A stretch of 10,855 bases of DNA from a candidate division WWE3 bacterium. Lineage in GTDB: Bacteria > Patescibacteriota > WWE3 > UBA101185 > UBA10185. Location of the stretch: positions 1 to 10,855 of the forward strand of contig PXDX01000026.1 in assembly GCA_003564915.1 (NCBI GenBank), given 5' to 3'. The notes under the pieces are model-generated. The model searched no databases. It was not told the DNA's origin and saw only the letters and a list, made by a program, of their open reading frames with translations. The translations under genes were made by a program, and so were the position numbers. This document shows, piece after piece, positions 6,176 through 10,855 of the stretch. The first letter of the stretch is position 1, and every line of letters begins with the position of its first letter.

Positions 6176-7066
6176 ATGGAATACCACACTCCGGTAATGG
6201 TTGAAGAGGTAATAAAATATCTTCATCCGGATCGGGGAAAAAACTACATTGACGCTACATTAGGTGATGGGGGACACACGATAAACCTATTGGAAAAAGG
6301 CGCGGCAGTTTTAGGTATTGATTACAATGAAGAATCATTGAATCGGGCAAGTCAAAGAATACAAGAATTAGGATTAGCCAAAAATTTCACTGCTGTTTTA
6401 GGTAATTTTAAGAATATTGAAAATTTGGCAAAAGAAGCCGATTTTGATGAAGTTAACGGGATCGTTTTTGATCTCGGTTTTTCATCTACGGAGCTAGCCG
6501 GTGATCTTGGCCTTTCGTTCAGTCAAGACCAACCTTTGGATATGAGAATTGACGAAAATCTGGGAGTTACTGCTGCAGATCTTGTAAACACACTTCCGGA
6601 GAAAAGTCTAACGAGAATATTCCGTGAATATGCAAACGAGCGTTATGCCAGAAGATTTGCAAACGCCATAATAAAGGCTCGTAATTTGCAGAAGCTGCAG
6701 ACAACGAAGCAACTCGCTGAGCTGCTTGAGTCCGCAGCACCTCCAGATTATGAGAGGGGTAGAATTCACCCCGCAACTAGAGTCTTTCAGGCTCTACGTA
6801 TAGTTGTAAATGACGAAATTGAAAATTTGAGAACAGCACTGCCCCGGGCTGCGCGATTATTACTGCCTGGCGGGCGATTGGTTGTCATAAGCTTCCACTC
6901 GCTCGAAGATAAAATTGTCAAAAATATTGACGATTACGCGCAGCCCGTGCTGAAAGATATTTCGGGTGGGGCGTTAACTCCTTCTGAGACTGAGATCAAA
7001 AAAAATCCGAGGTCCAGAAGTGCTAAGTTACGTGCCTTCAAGAAAGTAGAAAATGAAAAAAGATAA
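6176..7066 (+). CDS. rsmH: 16S rRNA (cytosine-1402-N4)-methyltransferase RsmH (MraW)
   Basis: S-adenosylmethionine-dependent enzyme that N4-methylates C1402 of 16S rRNA in the ribosomal P site. The 296 residues are close to the usual 300-315. It begins with the family signature YHTPVMVEEV (3-12). The SAM-binding motif YIDATLGDGGHT is at 24-35 and an acidic loop GIDYNEE at 47-53. VFDLGFSS, DQPLDMRID, the HPATRVFQALRI stretch, VVISFHSLED (236-245) and the C-terminal NPRSRSAKLRAF follow. All key motifs are intact. A GGAG at 6167-6170, inside the end of mraZ, sits 5 nt before the ATG, so the two are probably translationally coupled. Its last 14 nt overlap the next gene. Confidence 0.97.
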   Translation: MEYHTPVMVEEVIKYLHPDRGKNYIDATLGDGGHTINLLEKGAAVLGIDYNEESLNRASQRIQELGLAKNFTAVLGNFKNIENLAKEADFDEVNGIVFDLGFSSTELAGDLGLSFSQDQPLDMRIDENLGVTAADLVNTLPEKSLTRIFREYANERYARRFANAIIKARNLQKLQTTKQLAELLESAAPPDYERGRIHPATRVFQALRIVVNDEIENLRTALPRAARLLLPGGRLVVISFHSLEDKIVKNIDDYAQPVLKDISGGALTPSETEIKKNPRSRSAKLRAFKKVENEKR

Positions 7067-7370
7067 GTCACAATCAGATCTTAGAACATATAAAATCATA
7101 GCAAAAGCAAGCTGCCTATTTTTTGTGGCATGCTTTCTTGGTCAATTCATTATGGGAAATAGGTACGCAGTTAAGAATGAGGTCTTACAAGAATCACTGG
7201 AAAAAAAGATGCGTTTGGAACGTGAAATTGCGTTGTTAGAGCATCGTAATTCCTTGATCTCCTCATTGAGCGCGGTTGAAGAAAGAGCTTTGGAAATGGG
7301 TTTCGTTAGTATGGAAGCTAGCGTGATGAGGATAGGTCCTGTTGTTGTAGCAGCTCTTCCTGACAATTAA
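7053..7370 (+). CDS. FtsL/DivIC-like small division protein
   Basis: A 105-residue single-pass membrane protein in the position normally held by ftsL, between rsmH and ftsI. The N-terminal 15 residues are charged and cytoplasmic. One membrane helix spans about 16-35 (IAKASCLFFVACFLGQFIMG). A charged heptad-like stretch at about 41-72 (for example LQESLEKKMRLEREIALLEHRN) should form the periplasmic coiled coil used by FtsL and DivIC to pair with FtsB-type partners and activate FtsW-FtsI. The ending AEERALEMGF-like segment (VEERALEMGFVSME) resembles the short conserved tail of this group. Assignment rests on topology and gene order, because the family diverges strongly. It overlaps the rsmH end by 14 nt, which suggests coupled translation, and ends 9 nt before ftsI. 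There is no strong ribosome binding site. Confidence 0.75.
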   Translation: MKKDKSQSDLRTYKIIAKASCLFFVACFLGQFIMGNRYAVKNEVLQESLEKKMRLEREIALLEHRNSLISSLSAVEERALEMGFVSMEASVMRIGPVVVAALPDN

Positions 7371-7379
7371 TCCAATCGT

Positions 7380-9092
7380 ATGAAGAAATCTATTCACTCT
7401 TCATCCAATCACAGAATCAAGATCCTGTGTATAGTTTTTATAATGATTTCTCTTTTATTGGTCGGAAGATTAGCCCACGTTCAGTTATTTCAACATTCTT
7501 ATTACAGCGCTCTCGCGGAAGATCAGCATTGGATAGTTCAGGATTTACCATCCGCTAGGGGGAGGATACTTTCTTCCGATGGAGCAATACTGGCATCCAA
7601 CCAGTTACATTATCTTTTATATGCAGAACCTGTAAGGATCCAATCAAAACACCTTTTAGCAAATGAATTGGCGGCGATTCTATCTTCATTAGGATTTGGT
7701 GAAGAAGTTGAGTTAAGAGATAAATACTATGAACTGATCGACAATGATTTGTGGTGGATTGCTTTAGAAAAAGAAATCGATCCTCGTACAAAAGAGATCC
7801 TACAAAAAAGCAATCTTGAAGGTATTGGTTTTGAACCCTCGCCCGTGAGATATTATCCGGAAGGTGCCTTAGCGGGACATGTATTGGGTTTTTTGGCATA
7901 TAACGAGAAGGGAGATCGTGTAGGTTACTTTGGAGTGGAAGGAGGCCTTGACGGAGAATTGAGAGGCCGGCCCGGTAAAGTGATCCAGGAGAGAGACGCT
8001 CGAGGACGCCCCATACTTATGGGAGGTCATTCCCAGATCGACCCAATACAGGGCTGGGATGTAACTTTAACCATTGATCGTTCAGTACAGTATTTGGTTG
8101 AGAGAGGTCTTAAAGAGGGCGTGGAACGTTACGGTGCGGCATCAGGGACCATAATAGTAATGGATCCGCATACCGCCGCGATAATCGCTATGGCTAATTA
8201 TCCGGAGTTCAACCCTTCTGACTTTAAATCCGAACTAGATGCCAAGAATATAGCTATTGCAGATATTTATGAGCCCGGATCAGTGATGAAGCCTTTTACC
8301 GTGGCAGCAGCGCTAGATGTTGGCAGCATCACTCCTTCGACCACATTTGAAGATTACGGTCCCGTAACTTATTCAGGTCATATAGTAGATAATTGGGATG
8401 GGAGGCATTATGGGATACAGGACATGGGAGAACTTCTTAGGATATCCAATAATATTGGAGCCGCGTGGGTCGGACATCGTATTGGAAGTGAAAAACTTTA
8501 TGATTATCTTGTTTCTTTTGGTTTCGGATCCAAATATGATTTAACTTTAGAGGGTGAGGATACAGGGACTCTACGGCATCACTCATCCTGGATAGATATT
8601 GATTTGGCAAATATTTCGTTTGGGCAAGGAATGTCGGCTTCAGCATTACAGGTTCTAAACGGGTTTAATGCTTTTGCAAATGGTGGTTTTATTCATCGTC
8701 CAAGGATAGTTTCGCAAATATCAACTGACAGAGGTACGATAGAAATTTCTGATCTAAGCACAGAATCGATTTTATCGGAAGAGACCCTTCAAGACATGCA
8801 CAACCTTTTAATTGCCGGAGTAAGTCAGGAAGAATACGGACATCCAAATCTTAAAGGTTACAAAATAGCAGGAAAATCCGGAACAGCCCAAGTTCCTATT
8901 GAGGGCGGCTATGATCCCTCGATTACGAACGCCACTTTTATAGGGTATTTGGCCGAATCCAAAGTATTCACTATGCTTGTCAGGTTGGAAAATCCTCAAT
9001 CGAGTCCTTATGCTGCGGAAACCTCCTATCCTTTATGGGTGGATATGGCCAAACAATTGGTCAACTACTATGGAATCCCCCCGGATTTTTAA
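7380..9092 (+). CDS. ftsI: Class B penicillin-binding protein, FtsI/PBP2-type septal transpeptidase
   Basis: Cross-links peptidoglycan peptides at the division septum, working with FtsW-type glycosyltransferases. The 570 residues begin with a short cytoplasmic tail and one membrane anchor (about 13-32). The dimerisation or pedestal domain starts at RGRILSSDGAILASN (60-74) and runs to about 230. The transpeptidase domain carries the three active-site motifs in order: Ser301-VM-Lys304 (EPGSVMKPF, nucleophile Ser301), Ser356-Asn-Asn358, and Lys499-Ser-Gly501 (GKSGTAQV). A KSG in place of KTG is common in this family, so the enzyme looks active. There are no C-terminal PASTA domains. The ATG is 9 nt after the FtsL-like gene and lacks a clear ribosome binding site. 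Unusually, mraY, murD/E/F and ftsW do not follow; yraN does. Confidence 0.95.
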   Translation: MKKSIHSSSNHRIKILCIVFIMISLLLVGRLAHVQLFQHSYYSALAEDQHWIVQDLPSARGRILSSDGAILASNQLHYLLYAEPVRIQSKHLLANELAAILSSLGFGEEVELRDKYYELIDNDLWWIALEKEIDPRTKEILQKSNLEGIGFEPSPVRYYPEGALAGHVLGFLAYNEKGDRVGYFGVEGGLDGELRGRPGKVIQERDARGRPILMGGHSQIDPIQGWDVTLTIDRSVQYLVERGLKEGVERYGAASGTIIVMDPHTAAIIAMANYPEFNPSDFKSELDAKNIAIADIYEPGSVMKPFTVAAALDVGSITPSTTFEDYGPVTYSGHIVDNWDGRHYGIQDMGELLRISNNIGAAWVGHRIGSEKLYDYLVSFGFGSKYDLTLEGEDTGTLRHHSSWIDIDLANISFGQGMSASALQVLNGFNAFANGGFIHRPRIVSQISTDRGTIEISDLSTESILSEETLQDMHNLLIAGVSQEEYGHPNLKGYKIAGKSGTAQVPIEGGYDPSITNATFIGYLAESKVFTMLVRLENPQSSPYAAETSYPLWVDMAKQLVNYYGIPPDF

Positions 9093-9143
9093 GTACTCTA
9101 ATTAGCTTGGGAATCAAAGCCTTTATTTTCCATTAAAGATGAC

Positions 9144-9149
9144 TACTAT
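9144..9149 (+). promoter_or_regulatory. Possible leaderless-type -10 box of yraN
   Basis: TACTAT matches four of six consensus positions and fits TANNNT. It ends exactly 6 nt before the GTG at 9156. No strong -35 and no Shine-Dalgarno sequence are seen. Support comes mainly from the shared spacing with recO, glyQS and the response regulator gene. Confidence 0.42.
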
Positions 9150-9155
9150 CTTTAT

Positions 9156-9554
9156 GTGGGTAAGGTCTCTTCTGATCACGGAAAAAAGGCTGAGCTTTTA
9201 GCCAGAAATTATTTAAAAAGGACTGGGTATGAAATAATAAATGTCAATTGGAGATGCAAACATGGAGAATTGGACATAGTCGCTGTGAAAGAAGAAACCT
9301 TGGTGTTCTTCGAAGTCAAGTACAGAACAGATATTTCCTGTGGTTACCCTATAGAATATATTGGGAGCAAAAAAATAGCTTGCTTAGAAAAGGCGATAAA
9401 CAAATACCTAAGTGTTCACAACACGAAGTTTCCCTTCTACAGAGTGGATGCTTTATCCCTTTATCTACATAAGGGGAGAATAAGATTAAGGGTTGACAGA
9501 AATGTGCTCGATTTCTTATCCGGATCAAAGAAAAATATACCATATCCCGATTAG
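9156..9554 (+). CDS. yraN: YraN / UPF0102 family endonuclease-like protein
   Basis: A small protein of the UPF0102 family with a predicted PD-(D/E)xK nuclease-like fold, thought to act on DNA in recombination or repair; its cellular role is not established. The 132 residues are slightly above the usual 115-125. The N-terminus GKKAELLARNYLKRTGYEI (9-27) followed by NVNWRCKHGELDIVA (29-43) is typical. The candidate active-site residues are Glu38, Asp40, Glu53 and Lys55 in GELD then FFEVK, and all are present. It starts with GTG. The ATG 2 nt upstream is in another frame, and the next in-frame methionines are too late to keep the fold. It lies 63 nt after ftsI without a convincing terminator between them. 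Confidence 0.92.
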   Translation: MGKVSSDHGKKAELLARNYLKRTGYEIINVNWRCKHGELDIVAVKEETLVFFEVKYRTDISCGYPIEYIGSKKIACLEKAINKYLSVHNTKFPFYRVDALSLYLHKGRIRLRVDRNVLDFLSGSKKNIPYPD

Positions 9555-9562
9555 TAGGTTAG

Positions 9563-9591
9563 TTTACAACTATGTTGAAATTGACTATCAT
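9563..9591 (+). promoter_or_regulatory. Leaderless-type promoter of the response regulator gene
   Basis: TTTACA (9563-9568, 5/6 match to -35), a 17-bp spacer, then TATCAT (9586-9591, 5/6 match to -10), then exactly 6 nt to the ATG at 9598. This is the best supported promoter of the four with this geometry, because both hexamers and the spacer are near ideal. Transcription would start at or next to the start codon. Confidence 0.7.
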
Positions 9592-9597
9592 ATTTAC

Positions 9598-9996
9598 ATG
9601 AAGAAAATTTTAATCATAGAAGACGATCAATCCCTTTATAATGTTTATTCAGCAGAACTCAAGCTTAGAGGATATGAAGTTTCTTCTTGTATCGATGGGG
9701 ATACAGCCATGGATGCCATTGAGGAAAATTCTCCTGACTTGATTCTTTTGGACATAATCCTTCCCGGAAGAAATGGTCTTGAGATTTTGGAAGAAATTAA
9801 GAGCCGCGATGAATATGAAGATATAAAAATTATCATGGTCACAAACTACGGCAACAACGAGAATGTAAGAAAAGCGCTGGAGTTAGGTGCCGAAGATTAT
9901 GTCTTGAAATACAATATTGTACCCTCGGAGCTTTCCAAGAAAGTAGCCGCAATTTTCGGCGAGGAAACCGAGTCCCCCGTGTCAATTTCTGGTTAA
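9598..9996 (+). CDS. Single-domain (receiver-only) response regulator
   Basis: CheY-like receiver domain of 132 residues with no output domain. It would take phosphate from a histidine kinase and act through protein contacts or in a phosphorelay. Visible receiver residues are the acidic pocket Glu8-Asp9-Asp10 (KKILIIEDD), phospho-acceptor Asp52 (LILLDIILPGRNG), Thr82 (IIMVTNYG) and Lys104 (AEDYVLKYN). All are intact. The frame is open upstream to 9493, but that region overlaps yraN and is not receiver-like. The ATG at 9598 gives the standard MKKILIIEDD start and fits the promoter. The stop is 1 nt from the next start codon, which encodes a membrane sensor, so the two are very probably a two-component pair. 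The last 12 residues are a short Ser/Glu-rich tail. Confidence 0.96.
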   Translation: MKKILIIEDDQSLYNVYSAELKLRGYEVSSCIDGDTAMDAIEENSPDLILLDIILPGRNGLEILEEIKSRDEYEDIKIIMVTNYGNNENVRKALELGAEDYVLKYNIVPSELSKKVAAIFGEETESPVSISG

Positions 9997-9997
9997 T

Positions 9998-10855
9998 ATG
10001 GATGTTTCTGCCCTTCCCAGCAGCTTAGGATGGATCCATTTTCTGTTGATCGGATTGGCTGTCTTACTACCTTTTCTTGTTGTAGGTGGTTATTACTTCT
10101 ATCGCTATCTCAAAGTTAAAAGGTCACTTGAACGAGCAAAACATGTGACCCTGAATCCCGAAGGAGTCAGGGATATCATTTCCACAATATCTGAAGAATA
10201 TACTGCAAAAATGGAACTTAAGGATGCGATGGCCTCTCTTTTCGATGATCTGCGAGAGATAATCTCTTTGACTTCCGCCTCTTTTTTAATACCCACTTCG
10301 GATGTTGGTTTAGATTATTACTACCATATCAACTTATATTATGAAGTATCGGAAGATTTTGTTGAGAGCGATCTGACCAATCTAAGGGGATTTTTGGAAG
10401 AGGATATTCAGAAAAGCATAGATTCAGTTAATAAGAACATAGTTGGAGGGCCGCTTAATTCCTCCAGTTCAGTGAAATCGAGCTCACGTTTTATTTTTCC
10501 TTTTGAGGTTGGAGAAAGAAAAGGAGCCATTTGCCTGAGCTCCAGAAAAAAAGATCATTTTTCCGAAAAACTAAGAGAAGATTTGGCGAAACTTTTTGAA
10601 GAATGCATTGAGTATCTTGATTTGTTCTGGAAGGTAGCTGCTCGTGAACACAGGAAATTTCAATCAATGGTTGATAGTATGCGGGATGGGGTTTTTATGG
10701 TCGATGAGGAATTCAGGTTTTTGATTATAAACCCGGCTCTTCGGAGTATTTTAGATCTCACTGATACTGAAACCGTTAACATTGTGAGAGTATCAACTTT
10801 TTTTGCAACAAATTTCTCCGTTGAAGATGTTATTGCCGAAGTTTTTGCACTAGGA
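9998..10855 (+). CDS. Membrane-bound GAF-like/PAS sensor protein, probable histidine kinase, 3'-truncated
   Basis: The frame from ATG 9998 stays open for 286 codons to the right edge, so only the sensor half is present. One hydrophobic segment (about 12-38, WIHFLLIGLAVLLPFLVVGG and on) anchors it, with only about 11 residues before it. A juxtamembrane helix follows. Residues about 65-205 resemble a divergent GAF domain, ending in IFPFEVGERKGAICL and FSEKLREDLAKLFEE. From about residue 222 a PAS domain begins (MVDSMRDGVFMVDEEFRFLIINPALRSILDLTD). A kinase core (H, N, G boxes) is expected beyond the window but is not seen, so a histidine kinase role is inferred from this architecture and the response regulator 1 nt upstream. 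There is no periplasmic sensing domain, so it probably senses a cytoplasmic or membrane signal. No ribosome binding site is evident; translation is probably coupled. Confidence 0.87.
   Translation, partial: MDVSALPSSLGWIHFLLIGLAVLLPFLVVGGYYFYRYLKVKRSLERAKHVTLNPEGVRDIISTISEEYTAKMELKDAMASLFDDLREIISLTSASFLIPTSDVGLDYYYHINLYYEVSEDFVESDLTNLRGFLEEDIQKSIDSVNKNIVGGPLNSSSSVKSSSRFIFPFEVGERKGAICLSSRKKDHFSEKLREDLAKLFEECIEYLDLFWKVAAREHRKFQSMVDSMRDGVFMVDEEFRFLIINPALRSILDLTDTETVNIVRVSTFFATNFSVEDVIAEVFALG

Noticed and set aside
7380..9092. Possible loss of activity in the penicillin-binding protein because the third motif is KSG rather than KTG.
   Set aside because: KSGTAQ is a common form in FtsI-type proteins, and the other two motifs are intact.
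9106..9131. GCTT/AAGC hairpin followed by a T-rich run after ftsI, as a terminator.
   Set aside because: The stem has only 4 bp with an 8-nt loop and the T-run is interrupted, which is too weak to call.
9493..9597. An N-terminal extension of the response regulator from 9493.
   Set aside because: It overlaps the end of yraN, has no receiver-like sequence, and the ATG at 9598 gives the canonical MKKILIIEDD start with a well-placed promoter.

Overview
The window looks like a chromosomal segment from a bacterium of the Candidate Phyla Radiation (Patescibacteria). This is inferred from gene content, not from a search: a DUF4012 membrane protein beside a minimal sugar-phosphate transferase, single-chain GlyRS, very short intergenic gaps, a much reduced division cluster and a stand-alone receiver-domain response regulator. 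All genes lie on the + strand. The sequence is moderately AT-rich and ordinary in coding texture. There are no insertion sequences, CRISPR arrays, tRNAs or rRNAs, and no sign of recent transfer. The standard genetic code fits every gene.

Layout. (1) 2-3431 is a surface-glycan block: a 5'-truncated GT4 glycosyltransferase, a monotopic phosphoglycosyl transferase and a membrane-anchored DUF4012 protein. (2) 3482-5602 holds recO and glycyl-tRNA synthetase, each preceded by a TANNNT box exactly 6 nt before its start codon. (3) 5603-5753 is the main regulatory gap. It holds an intrinsic terminator, a promoter starting with a perfect TTGACA, and five TGG direct repeats at 10/11-bp steps that look like a MraZ operator. 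(4) 5769-9092 is a compact dcw cluster: mraZ, rsmH, an FtsL/DivIC-like protein and a FtsI-type class B penicillin-binding protein. (5) 9156-10855 holds yraN, a receiver-only response regulator, and the first 286 codons of a membrane-bound GAF-like/PAS sensor, probably a histidine kinase, cut by the right edge.

How the parts work together. The first block probably starts and extends a lipid-linked glycan. MraZ probably autoregulates the division block through the phased repeats, while the terminator isolates that block from glyQS. RsmH methylates 16S rRNA, and the FtsL-like protein and FtsI serve septal peptidoglycan synthesis. The last two genes look like a two-component pair.

The most interesting signals are regulatory: the helically phased TGG array upstream of mraZ, and the recurrent -10-like box 6 nt before the start codons of recO, glyQS, yraN and the response regulator, which suggests leaderless transcription. 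I found no convincing new multi-gene system. The glycan block with DUF4012 is the part with the least understood biochemistry.
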